Shown piece after piece: positions 42,745-50,160 of a stretch of DNA of 64,000 nucleotides. The notes under the pieces are model-generated. The model was not told where the DNA came from. It saw only the letters and a list, made by a program, of their open reading frames with translations, and searched no databases. Within the stretch, counting starts at the first letter, position 1, and each line of letters begins with the position of its first letter. The translations under genes were made by a program, and so were the position numbers. Source of the DNA: Verrucomicrobiota bacterium (lineage in GTDB: Bacteria; Chlamydiota; Chlamydiia; Chlamydiales; SM23-39); the NCBI GenBank assembly GCA_018968815.1, contig JAGWZL010000006.1, forward strand, positions 16,273 through 80,272, read 5' to 3'.

Positions 42745-43523
42745 TCCACCTCGTGAAACCATTTTTGTTGCAGTTTTTCTAGCTCGCCGTTTTCCTTCAG
42801 CGTCTCTATAATGCTTTCGATATGGGCGATCATCTCGGGATTGTTCTTGTCGATCCCGATCCCATCTCCTAGAACTTGGTTCTCAGGTGTCAGGGGCAGG
42901 GGAATCGAGGCGATTTCTCCATATTTGTGCTTCAGTTCATTGCCGATCCCCGGCTGTACCAGAGCCGCTATCGATTTGCCATATTTGAGATCCATCACCA
43001 AATCCATGATCCCGTCGAGCGATTTGTGATGAACATCGTCATAATGGTGAAGGATGCTTTCTTGAATGGTTCCTGTCTGAGCAGCGACCACGTGACTCTT
43101 CAAATCGTCAATGGATTGAACGCCCGCTGGCACCTTGCCCCAGAAAATCAGCTGCATCTCAGTGATTTTTTCTCCGTTGTAAGGAACCATCGCGATCTCC
43201 TTCATACGATCTTGCGTGATCGACATCCCACTCATCAGGAAATCGATTTTTTTGCTCTTCAATGCCAGAATCAGCGCATCAAAATTCATCTGTTTGATGA
43301 TGAGCTTTTTCCCCATCATCGCTGCGATCTTCTCGGCGATATCGATATCAAATCCAGCTACCTGCCCTTTCTCATCGATAAATTCATAGGGAGGGAATTC
43401 GGGGTGAGTGCCCAGAACGATGCTGTTTTTCTGTTCCTGCGCAGAGTTGCAGGAGATCATTGTAGTAGCCAGAGCTGCAAGTGAAAGCGCGGCCAATAAA
43501 ATTTTTTTTGAAAACTTGAACAT
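42741..43523 (-). CDS. artJ: Amino acid-binding lipoprotein (ArtJ-like)
   Basis: A 260-aa periplasmic solute-binding protein (family 3). The lipoprotein signal ends MISC (Cys about 25). Binding-site motifs: PPYEFIDEKGQVAGFDIDIAEKIA, MSGMSITQDR, QTGTIQE. ArtJ of Chlamydia binds arginine; the arg genes downstream and ArgR upstream support a basic amino acid or citrulline ligand here. First gene of the transport/arg operon, preceded by ARG-box-like operators. Confidence 0.88.
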   Translation of the reverse strand: MFKFSKKILLAALSLAALATTMISCNSAQEQKNSIVLGTHPEFPPYEFIDEKGQVAGFDIDIAEKIAAMMGKKLIIKQMNFDALILALKSKKIDFLMSGMSITQDRMKEIAMVPYNGEKITEMQLIFWGKVPAGVQSIDDLKSHVVAAQTGTIQESILHHYDDVHHKSLDGIMDLVMDLKYGKSIAALVQPGIGNELKHKYGEIASIPLPLTPENQVLGDGIGIDKNNPEMIAHIESIIETLKENGELEKLQQKWFHEVE

Positions 43524-43662
43524 ACCAACCTGATTTAAGTGTTTTAAATATTTCTAAAAGAGAGAGTGTGGGGTTAAATAGCTTTGCGTCGCCAGACGCG
43601 ACGCCGACGACGAGAGAGGGAGAAATCCCAAGAAAAGAGGGGCTCAGATTCGTTTGTTATCA

Positions 43663-43676
43663 TGAATAAATAGTAC
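43663..43676. promoter_or_regulatory. Imperfect ARG box
   Basis: TGAATAAATAGTAC; differs from the palindrome TGAATAAATATTCA at three of 14 bases, all in the last four. It lies about 140 bp before the artJ start. Confidence 0.5.
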
Positions 43677-43746
43677 AAAATCTGACGATTTTATGCAAAC
43701 ATATATCGAAACATGCTAATATTCAGTCAGATACGATCATAGGGAG

Positions 43747-43760
43747 TGAATAAATATTCA
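43747..43760. promoter_or_regulatory. Perfect ARG-box-type palindrome
   Basis: TGAATAAATATTCA, agreeing with the enterobacterial ARG box core. It overlaps the argR stop codon and lies about 224 bp upstream of artJ. With the box at 43663 it suggests that ArgR represses the artJ-argH operon. Confidence 0.75.
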
Positions 43761-44213
43761 CTTCATCAGGAGGCTTTTAATTTTTTCGGCTACTTTTTGA
43801 GTCTCTTTGGTCGATTTGGGCGCCACAAAAATGGTGTCGTCGCCCGCTATCGTTCCCAGAATGCCGATAGAGGCCAAATGGTAATCGAGGATGCGGGCGA
43901 TCATCGAAGCTGATCCTGGGCTTGTGAAAACCACAGCCATCGTTTCATTGGCGACCACGTCGAGGATGAGTTGACGTAATGGAGTGGTCATTGAAGGGGG
44001 CCCGGGCTCTCGAGGTAGGGAGTAAACGACTTGTCCTTGAGTGTCGAGTACTTTAATCGCTCCGATTTTTCGGAGCAATCTGGAGACTTTGGATTGATTG
44101 ATCTCATATCCCTGTTTTTCAAGCGCATTGCAAATATCTTCCTGCGTGTTCGCTCTTCTTCCCATGAGAAGCGCTCTCAGGGCATCGAATAGATCTTGTG
44201 ACTGATTGGCCAT
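43758..44213 (-). CDS. argR: Arginine repressor
   Basis: A 151-aa transcription factor. The winged-helix N-terminal part (RANTQEDICNALEKQGYEINQSKVSRLLRKIGAIKV) ends in VVYSLP; the C-terminal hexamerisation and arginine-binding domain has GSASMIARILD and GTIAGDDTIFVA with the ligand-binding Asp pair. The start is ATG 44213 with GGAG upstream; a frame reaching 44534 is rejected because it crosses the divergent gene. It probably senses arginine and controls the operon downstream of it. Confidence 0.93.
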   Translation of the reverse strand: MANQSQDLFDALRALLMGRRANTQEDICNALEKQGYEINQSKVSRLLRKIGAIKVLDTQGQVVYSLPREPGPPSMTTPLRQLILDVVANETMAVVFTSPGSASMIARILDYHLASIGILGTIAGDDTIFVAPKSTKETQKVAEKIKSLLMK

Positions 44214-44355
44214 AGACACCTCTCCAAGCCATATTACTCGGTTCACAAGCGAATTGCAACGGAAGCTCCTATGACCCCCCGAAAAATCATCCCCTGGCAA
44301 GGCTTGTAAATAATTTCTGAAATAAGGTAGGTTTTTCTTTCTTAGTAGGATGGAT

Positions 44356-45624
44356 ATGCGTGTTGCGCTTTTGTGTTTAGGTAGCGAAGGAGACGTGCGC
44401 ATTTTTGTTACGTTGGGCGTCGCTTTAAAAGCAGATGGGCATGAAGTTGTTATTTTCTCAAATACTGCAACAGAAAAGCTCTGTATCGAAAATAAGCTTG
44501 ATTTCCTTCCTTTAGCTGGAGACTTGCTCCCCATTTTGAATATCGATAAAAAATCTGTCGGTTACGGGAATTTTCAAATCTTGAAACTTTTAATTCGCGT
44601 TTTAAATGAAGCTATTGGCGAACAATTTAGTTTTCTTGAAAATGAATTGAAAAAGTTCGATGCCGTACTTTATCATCCAGTAGTATTTACTGCTCCTCAT
44701 TTAATCGAAGGGCTGGGTATTCCTGCCATGAGCGTCTTGTTTTTGCCTGAAGTGCCTTCACGTTATTATGCTTCTTCTTGTATTTTTCCAAATCGCAAGC
44801 CTTCAAAAAAATGGTCGAATCTACTGAGCCATTACATATTAGCGCAGGTGTTTTGGACTCCGATGCGAAAAACTTTCAACTTCTTTAGAAACAAAATGGG
44901 GTTAAAGAAACTGGGGCATCTTGCTCCATTGTCCCATGCTCCGTTCTGTCAAATCCCCAAATTGCTCGCGTTTAGTGAGGCTCTCGTTCCTCCCGCACCA
45001 GATTGGCCGAGCAATGCGTATATCACTGGGTATTTGCATTCACCTCCAACAGACTTTATGCCACCGAAAGAGTTGGAGCAGTTTTTATCGGATGGCCCCG
45101 CGCCAGTTTTCATTGGGTTCGGAAGTCTTGCAAAACGAGGCGATGAGAAAATGCTTTTTGCTATTTTAAAAACGCTTTGCGCCTTGAAGATTCGTGCCAT
45201 TCTCGGTGGCCCATTTACTGGCTTGAAAAAAGAGGAACTCCCAGATCATATCTTGTGGATAGAACGAGCTCCCTATGACTGGCTTTTTCCAAAAGTTTGT
45301 GCCGTTGTCCATCATGGAGGGGCGGGGACGACTCACTGTTCTTTGAAAGCAGGAAAACCTACTCTGATTGTTCCTTTTTTACTCGATCAATTCTATTGGG
45401 GAAATATGATTTGGCGTTTTGGTGCAGGTCCTAAGCCACTTCCTGCCAACCAATTCACAGCAAAAACTTTTACAGCTTCTTTGCAACAACTGATACATAA
45501 CCCTTCTTATTTAAAGCGTGCTGCAGACATATCTACTCAGATGCAAAAAGAAGACGGCGTCAAAGCCTCGCTTGCACATTTTTATCGGTACGTAAAAGAT
45601 AGTCTTGAAAAATCACATTTATGA
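44356..45624 (+). CDS. GT1 glycosyltransferase (UDP-glucosyl/sterol glucosyltransferase-like)
   Basis: A 422-aa GT-B glycosyltransferase. The N-terminus MRVALLCLGSEGDVRIFVTLGVALKADGHEV and the C-terminal nucleotide-sugar motif VHHGGAGTTHCSLKAGKPTLIVPFLLDQFYWG are typical of the MGT/sterol 3-beta-glucosyltransferase group. I start at 44356, 5 bases after AGGA; an ATG at 44350 is too near it. Base composition is more AT-rich than in the core genes, which hints at later acquisition. Acceptor unknown; a host lipid or an antibiotic-like molecule is possible. Confidence 0.82.
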   Translation: MRVALLCLGSEGDVRIFVTLGVALKADGHEVVIFSNTATEKLCIENKLDFLPLAGDLLPILNIDKKSVGYGNFQILKLLIRVLNEAIGEQFSFLENELKKFDAVLYHPVVFTAPHLIEGLGIPAMSVLFLPEVPSRYYASSCIFPNRKPSKKWSNLLSHYILAQVFWTPMRKTFNFFRNKMGLKKLGHLAPLSHAPFCQIPKLLAFSEALVPPAPDWPSNAYITGYLHSPPTDFMPPKELEQFLSDGPAPVFIGFGSLAKRGDEKMLFAILKTLCALKIRAILGGPFTGLKKEELPDHILWIERAPYDWLFPKVCAVVHHGGAGTTHCSLKAGKPTLIVPFLLDQFYWGNMIWRFGAGPKPLPANQFTAKTFTASLQQLIHNPSYLKRAADISTQMQKEDGVKASLAHFYRYVKDSLEKSHL

Positions 45625-45647
45625 ACAGCGCAAGTTTGTCGTTTCGC

Positions 45648-45690
45648 TAGAATGTATCCCGAAATTCTTAATATCGGAATACGTTCTAGG
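45648..45690. terminator. Imperfect hairpin after the glycosyltransferase gene
   Basis: CTAGAATGTATCCCGA (45648-45663) pairs with TCGGAATACGTTCTAG (45675-45690), 14 of 16 bases, around an 11-base loop. No strong T-run follows. The rest of 45691-45832 shows no gene. Confidence 0.5.
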
Positions 45691-45858
45691 GTTACTACCC
45701 CGCTAGCAAATAGGTGATCAAGAGCGCTCGCGAATCAAAGCCAAATCGACTCTTTGTGCGCGGGACAGTGTTTTTGTACCACGACCCCGCGTGACCTTGC
45801 TCCTCCTTAATCGACTGAGGTGACATTTCTATTTTGGTTTGACATAAAAAATCCCATG

Positions 45859-45888
45859 TTGACATCAATTTGCACTTCGAGGTACCGT
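45859..45888 (+). promoter_or_regulatory. Predicted promoter in duplicated leader, copy 1
   Basis: TTGACA, 18 bases, TACCGT. It is inside a roughly 95-bp leader (45833-45926) that is nearly repeated before the gene at 47428. AGGAG with good spacing precedes the ATG at 45927. Confidence 0.45.
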
Positions 45889-45926
45889 TCCGTCCACTCA
45901 AAAACCAATCATAGGAGAATGATCAT

Positions 45927-47054
45927 ATGAGTAGTATAAAGCGTTTTGTGTTAGATCCTAACTACTTCCCCCTATTCGAGAGAGAATCCGACACGGGGCC
46001 AATGAGGACCGCGGGAACAGGGGCAGAGGAGTGGTCGACTAGGACGGCCACTCTGGTGTTATCGGTTAAGTTAGGCGTTCTGAAGTCAGGCGTATGCGTC
46101 GCGCGCTCGCCCGGCAAGGGGGTTGTGGAAGATGGGACGTTTCTCGATGTCGCAATCACGAGAGTGTGGGGGTATTTTATCAGTGAGCACTCACATGGGC
46201 AGCCATGCGTTGCTTGTCTTGCCCTAGATAACTACCTTCCGCTATCCTCCAGACAGGTGAAATATATTACTAATCTAGAAACCATTTGTTGTTTGGGTCG
46301 GCGGTTCGGTCTAGAGTTTGATCGCTCTGTCACACCAGATCCAAAGACGGTGGAAAAAGTAGAAGCACTCGCGCGACGGATCTATGGTTCCGAAGACGCT
46401 GAAATGACTGCAGTACCGCTTGTTGCACCTGAGCTAGCATCTCAGCCGCTGAGTATACCGAGTATTGCACCGGAGATTGTACCAAGTAGTGTGTTAGATC
46501 CCGAGAAGAGTATATCGAGTGTTGTGTTAGATCCCCCATGCTGGTCCCGCTTCAGGATAGAATTCGAATGTCCTGCTGCGACGAAGCCAATGAAGACCGC
46601 GGAAACAGGGGAAAAGGCGTGGTCGACTAGGATGTTCACTCTGGGGTTACCGGTTAAGTTAGTCCTTCTGAAGTCAGGCGAATACGTCGTGCGCTCGCTC
46701 GACCAGGAGGTTTTGGAAGGTGAGGAGTGTCTCGATGTCACACTCATGAGAGTGTGGGCGCAATTTATCAGTGCGGAACAAAATGGGCAGCCATGTGTTG
46801 TTCGTCTTTCCCGAGAGAATTGCCTTCTGCGAAGCCCCAAGGATGTGGAAGATATTACTGATCTAGAAACCATTTGTAGTTTGGGTGATCAGTTCGGTCT
46901 AAAGTTGGATCGCTCTGTCGCACCAGATCCAAAGACGGTGGCAACAGTAGCAGAACTCGTGCGACAGAGCTATAGCCTCGAAGATCCTGTAATGACTGCA
47001 GTACAGACTGTTGCATCTCAGTCGCTCGACGTGCAAGAAAGCGAGAAGCGCTGA
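45927..47054 (+). CDS. Unknown protein made of two tandem copies of a ~150-aa domain
   Basis: A 375-aa protein with no signal peptide or membrane segment. Residues about 1-160 and 190-360 are clear duplicates; shared pieces include EEWSTRT/KAWSTRM, VKLGVLKSG/VKLVLLKSG, VWGYFIS/VWAQFIS, GQPCV and SVxPDPKTV. The halves still align at the DNA level, so the duplication is recent. A Pro/Val/Ser linker joins them. The separate gene at 47428 encodes a third, more distant copy behind the same kind of leader. I know no family with these features; a secreted effector is possible but unproven. Confidence 0.7.
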   Translation: MSSIKRFVLDPNYFPLFERESDTGPMRTAGTGAEEWSTRTATLVLSVKLGVLKSGVCVARSPGKGVVEDGTFLDVAITRVWGYFISEHSHGQPCVACLALDNYLPLSSRQVKYITNLETICCLGRRFGLEFDRSVTPDPKTVEKVEALARRIYGSEDAEMTAVPLVAPELASQPLSIPSIAPEIVPSSVLDPEKSISSVVLDPPCWSRFRIEFECPAATKPMKTAETGEKAWSTRMFTLGLPVKLVLLKSGEYVVRSLDQEVLEGEECLDVTLMRVWAQFISAEQNGQPCVVRLSRENCLLRSPKDVEDITDLETICSLGDQFGLKLDRSVAPDPKTVATVAELVRQSYSLEDPVMTAVQTVASQSLDVQESEKR

Positions 47055-47082
47055 TACGGCTAGAGTCTTTCATGATTCGAGT

Positions 47083-47114
47083 GTTTTGGGAAGATGTTTT
47101 CATCTTCCCAAAAC
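47083..47114 (+). terminator. Perfect 14-bp stem-loop
   Basis: GTTTTGGGAAGATG, loop TTTT, CATCTTCCCAAAAC. It lies 28 bp past the stop of the duplicated-domain gene; likely an RNA end structure, though without a T-run. Confidence 0.6.
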
Positions 47115-47165
47115 TTGATGCAAAAATAGGATCAGCTCTTTGATTAACCAGGGCGGTAAACAGGT

Positions 47166-47324
47166 GTACACAAATGAACTCAAAAGTGGGGAATTTGGCA
47201 AAGCCGGCGCCGCAGGTGTGGGGCAGCGAAGCAGCTCAACTTGAATAAGTTGAGCGACGGGGCCCCCAAAGATGCGGATGTCCGGCTTGAGCCAAAAACC
47301 AACTTTTGAGTTCATTTGTGTATA
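47166..47324. repeat. Inverted-repeat element C, short inverted copy
   Basis: About 159 bp with the same ends as 21102-21360 (ACACAAATGAACTCAAAAGT ... TTTTGAGTTCATTTGTGTATA shortened), read in the opposite orientation and lacking about 100 bp of the middle. It sits between the paralogous genes at 45927 and 47428. Confidence 0.82.
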
Positions 47325-47359
47325 ATACAACTTTGGCCTTACACATAAAAAATCCCATT

Positions 47360-47389
47360 TTGACATCAATTGGCACTTCGAGGTATCAT
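47360..47389 (+). promoter_or_regulatory. Predicted promoter in duplicated leader, copy 2
   Basis: TTGACA, 18 bases, TATCAT. The leader 47332-47427 matches 45833-45926 along its whole length, including ATAGGAGAATGATCATATG at the start codon. Confidence 0.55.
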
Positions 47390-47427
47390 TTGGCCCACTT
47401 AAAAACCAATGATAGGAGAATGATCAT

Positions 47428-48054
47428 ATGAGCGCTGTGACTATATCGAATGCGAGTATTGTGAGTATAGCGAAGTTGGTGTCAGAGGCCTCTTTGCCAG
47501 AAGCCTCTTCATGGTCCCGATTCAGGGAAGTCAGTGATCGCGCTGCTCCCTCTGCGACAGCACCACTCACGACAGAAGGGAAAATAGGGGTGTGGGTGGT
47601 TGCAATCTGCAACCTGAAGGCACAGGAGTCCCTTCGCACACAATTCCTGTGGGTGGAGTTTTTGGCTTCGTGCAAAGAGGGACCGATATGCGCTGTTCGG
47701 ATTTGCGCAGAGACCTTTCCGGTGAATCCGATGACAGAGAACGGTCAGGAGAGTGAATATATTGTTGATCCAGGCACCATTCAGCGTTTGCGGACGCAGC
47801 TCGGGATCAAGGGTGATTGCTCTTCCAACCCAGGTCTAGAAGCGACCGCGAACAAAGTAGTAGAACTCATGAAAGCATACTATGCAAATCCCGTAAACGC
47901 TAGAATGGACGCAGTTCCGCAGAGCCCTAGCATGGGTGCAGTTCCGCCGCAGAACGCTAGAATGGATGCAGTTCCGCCGCAGGAGGTTCAGGTGGCCTGT
48001 GTTGCTGAAGCTGGTTTCTGTGATTCCCTAGAGCAGGGTGTCTCTGCAAAGTAA
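47428..48054 (+). CDS. Unknown protein, single-domain paralogue of the 45927 protein
   Basis: A 208-aa protein. WSRFREVSDRAAPSATAPLTTEGKIG... aligns loosely with the second half of the 45927 product, and both end in a tail with M-x-AVP (MDAVP, MGAVP, MDAVP here; MTAVP there). NARMDAVP is itself repeated at the C-terminus. No signal peptide. The last five codons (GVSAK-stop) are derived from the end of repeat element A, so the original C-terminus may be lost. Function unknown. Confidence 0.65.
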   Translation: MSAVTISNASIVSIAKLVSEASLPEASSWSRFREVSDRAAPSATAPLTTEGKIGVWVVAICNLKAQESLRTQFLWVEFLASCKEGPICAVRICAETFPVNPMTENGQESEYIVDPGTIQRLRTQLGIKGDCSSNPGLEATANKVVELMKAYYANPVNARMDAVPQSPSMGAVPPQNARMDAVPPQEVQVACVAEAGFCDSLEQGVSAK

Positions 48055-48136
48055 GGGGTCGTCTTTTTAGGGATTATTTTGGCCAATTTTCGCCTCAAAT
48101 TCGGGGGGTAATATGCTTCCGTATATGCCCCCCCTC
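48035..48136. repeat. Composite element: family A end joined to family B centre
   Basis: Starts AGGGTGTCTCTGCAAAGTAA (family A left end), continues GGATTATTTTGGCCAATTTT, then GGGGGGTAATATGCTTCC and GTATATGCCCCCC, the central hairpin of element B at 56237-56403. The stop of the preceding gene lies in it. Confidence 0.75.
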
Positions 48137-48459
48137 TAGTCAAATAAGAGACAGTCTGTGCCGGTGAGGCAAAGCCAAATCAAAGGGGGCGAAGCCCCAG
48201 GGCTGAACGAGGAGGACCATTGCCTTGGCAGTACTGTGCAACCGCGTTCTACTGGAATCCATTCTGCTCTCCATAGAGAAGAACGGTGCCCCAATATTCA
48301 AATAGTTGTTGGTGAGTGGCTCGCTAAGAGGTGATCTAGGACTGCGATATTGCGCAAATGACTTATAATAAGCGTGTTGATGTGTGTTTTTTAATCATTG
48401 ATGATTAAGTTTATGTGATCTATAATTGTTCTAATTAAAATTTAAAATGAGAGGCAATT
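48137..48459. other. 323-bp stretch without a recognised gene
   Basis: The first 160 bp are G+C-rich with short complementary pieces (GGGGGCGAAGCCCC); the last 100 bp are very AT-rich and probably hold the promoter of the TPR-like gene at 48460. Stops break all frames. I do not recognise a known element. Confidence 0.5.
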
Positions 48460-49848
48460 ATGTCGGGAATAGTAGGATGTGATAATTTAGGATGTGATAA
48501 TTCTAGGACTGCGTACACTGATGCAATAGGCGAACCTTGCTCACCTTACACAATAGATCGCTTGTTGGACAGACGGGTGGCGCAGATTTGTAGGTATTTA
48601 CAACCATCTGACCGACATGCTGTTTTCATCGCTTTTATAGGCGAGAGCCCTATTCGCATAGCTAGCATCGCTCTTCGATCGTTCCTTTCAACAAAGACCT
48701 TCCATTATTATGATATAATAAACCTTCGGGATATTTCCGAACCTTTAGCAGCTTTAGCACAAGCAGGCTATATTCGCAGAGCCACAGACATTGTTAACTC
48801 GCTCTCCCTTAACGACGACGAGCGTGCTAGATTGCTTGCGCTTCAGGAGCGTGTCGTAGCTTGCGCAAAAACAGGCCTTACTTGCAGCGGCACAGACATT
48901 GTTAACTCGTTCTCCCCTAACGAGGACGAGGGCGCGAGATTGCGTGTGCTTCAGGATCTTGTCATAACTTTAGCAATAGCAGGCCATATTGGCAGCGCCA
49001 TAAACATTGCTAACGAGCTCTCTGACAAGGATGATGGGGATTGGAATGCTAAAAAGATTGCGCTTCGGAATATTGCCGTAGTTTTAGTAAGAGCAGGCGA
49101 CATTGACAGAGCCAGAAACATTGCTAACAGGTTCCTTCCCGATGGTGCGAGCTTCGAGAGCGCGAACTTCGAGAGCGCGAACTTCGAGGGTGCGAGATTG
49201 CTTCTGCTTCATGAGCTTGTCATAGCTTTAGCAAAAGCAAGCAACATTGACGGAGCCAGAAACATTGCTAACTCGCTCCCTGACAAGGATATTGCGCTTC
49301 GGAATATTGCCGTAGTTTTAGTAAAAGCAGGCAACATTGACGGAGCCACAGACATTGCTAACTCGCTCCCTACCGAGGATGCGAGATGGGATGTGTTTGG
49401 GGCTATGTCCGTAGCTTTAGCGGAAGTAGACGAAATTGACACAGCCAGAAACATGGCTCAATCGATCCCTCACGAGTGGCCAAAAAGAGGTGCGCTTCTG
49501 TATATTGCCCAAGCTTTAACACAAGCAGACCGATTTGAAGAAGCCGTGGACGTTGCTACATCGATCTCTATGGATTATAGTAGAAGCAATGCGCTTGTGA
49601 AGATTTTCGAAGCTTTCACACGAGAAGCAGGCAACATGAACAGAGCCATAAACACTGCTAGGTCGCTCTCTAACGAGGATGACAAAGAGCTTGCGCTTCT
49701 GTATATTGCCCGAGTTTTAACACAAGCATTCCGATTTAAAGAAGCCGTAGACGTTGCTACATCGATCCCTAGGAAGGATAGTAGAAGCGATGCGCTTGCG
49801 GAAATTGCTTTCTTCAGCCGTAAGCCTGAACGTGCCCCATTGTCTTAG
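48460..49848 (+). CDS. TPR-like repeat protein with a pentapeptide insert
   Basis: A 462-aa protein. From about residue 85 it is a chain of about ten helical-hairpin units of 30-37 aa with the pattern ALxxIAxxLxxAGxIDxAxxIAxSLP, like TPR/HEAT-type repeats that mediate protein binding. A short run ASFES ANFES ANFEG (about 228-242) has the form of pentapeptide repeats. The segment LLDRRVAQICRYLQPSDRHA near residue 40 has a weak F-box-like pattern. Units share nearly identical DNA stretches (49069-49130 and 49290-49345). No signal peptide. Such proteins in amoeba-associated Chlamydiae are often host-directed; that is inference. Confidence 0.75.
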   Translation: MSGIVGCDNLGCDNSRTAYTDAIGEPCSPYTIDRLLDRRVAQICRYLQPSDRHAVFIAFIGESPIRIASIALRSFLSTKTFHYYDIINLRDISEPLAALAQAGYIRRATDIVNSLSLNDDERARLLALQERVVACAKTGLTCSGTDIVNSFSPNEDEGARLRVLQDLVITLAIAGHIGSAINIANELSDKDDGDWNAKKIALRNIAVVLVRAGDIDRARNIANRFLPDGASFESANFESANFEGARLLLLHELVIALAKASNIDGARNIANSLPDKDIALRNIAVVLVKAGNIDGATDIANSLPTEDARWDVFGAMSVALAEVDEIDTARNMAQSIPHEWPKRGALLYIAQALTQADRFEEAVDVATSISMDYSRSNALVKIFEAFTREAGNMNRAINTARSLSNEDDKELALLYIARVLTQAFRFKEAVDVATSIPRKDSRSDALAEIAFFSRKPERAPLS

Positions 49849-49853
49849 CCCAG

Positions 49854-50030
49854 TTAGAGGTGTAGGTCCCATGGTGGAAGTTTTCTCCCGTCGGATTGAG
49901 ATCTCAAATCCAGGATTGTCTCTCATTGACACCTTACGTTTTGTTGACGAAACGCCCCGTTCACGGAATGGGGTGTCTCACTCAGTTGGCTCGCCGACTG
50001 AATATCTGTGAAGAACGAGGCGCTGGATAG
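49854..50030 (+). pseudogene. Remnant of an AlbA_2/HATPase-type ATP-binding protein
   Basis: One frame reads GPMVEVFSRRIEISNPG, then LSLIDTLRFVDETPRSRN, the characteristic C-terminal ATPase block of the AlbA_2 (schlafen-like) family. One base later the frame shifts, and the continuing homology LARRLNICEERGAG is read up to a TAG at 50028-50030. So a coding segment is present but frameshifted, truncated at both ends and interrupted. A complete relative is encoded at 58522-60186. Confidence 0.7.
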
Positions 50031-50117
50031 CGGGTTAGTCAGCTTGCTTTTCAGGCAAAGACTATGGGTATTAGCTTGCATGCCTATGTGACCGAAAAGC
50101 TTCGTTCTGTTGTTTAG
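50031..50117 (+). pseudogene. Possible remnant of a HicB-like antitoxin C-terminus
   Basis: In the same frame as the second part of the preceding remnant, codons read SQLAFQAKTMGISLHAYVTEKL then RSVV-stop. The pattern L-x2-QA-x3-GISL-x2-Y resembles the ribbon-helix-helix tail of HicB antitoxins. No start codon or partner toxin is present. Weak but independent of the fragment before it. Confidence 0.35.
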
Positions 50118-50160
50118 GGCATGCAAAAAATACCTAGCCCCCTTCTTTGCTTTCGGATAT

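Noticed and set aside
43758-44534. 258-aa form of ArgR
   Set aside because: The first 107 residues are antisense to the divergent glycosyltransferase gene; the ATG at 44213 has a good ribosome site and gives the normal ArgR length.
48137-48459. Possible group II intron or transposase remnant
   Set aside because: Short G+C-rich paired pieces are present but no conserved domain or protein similarity could be recognised.
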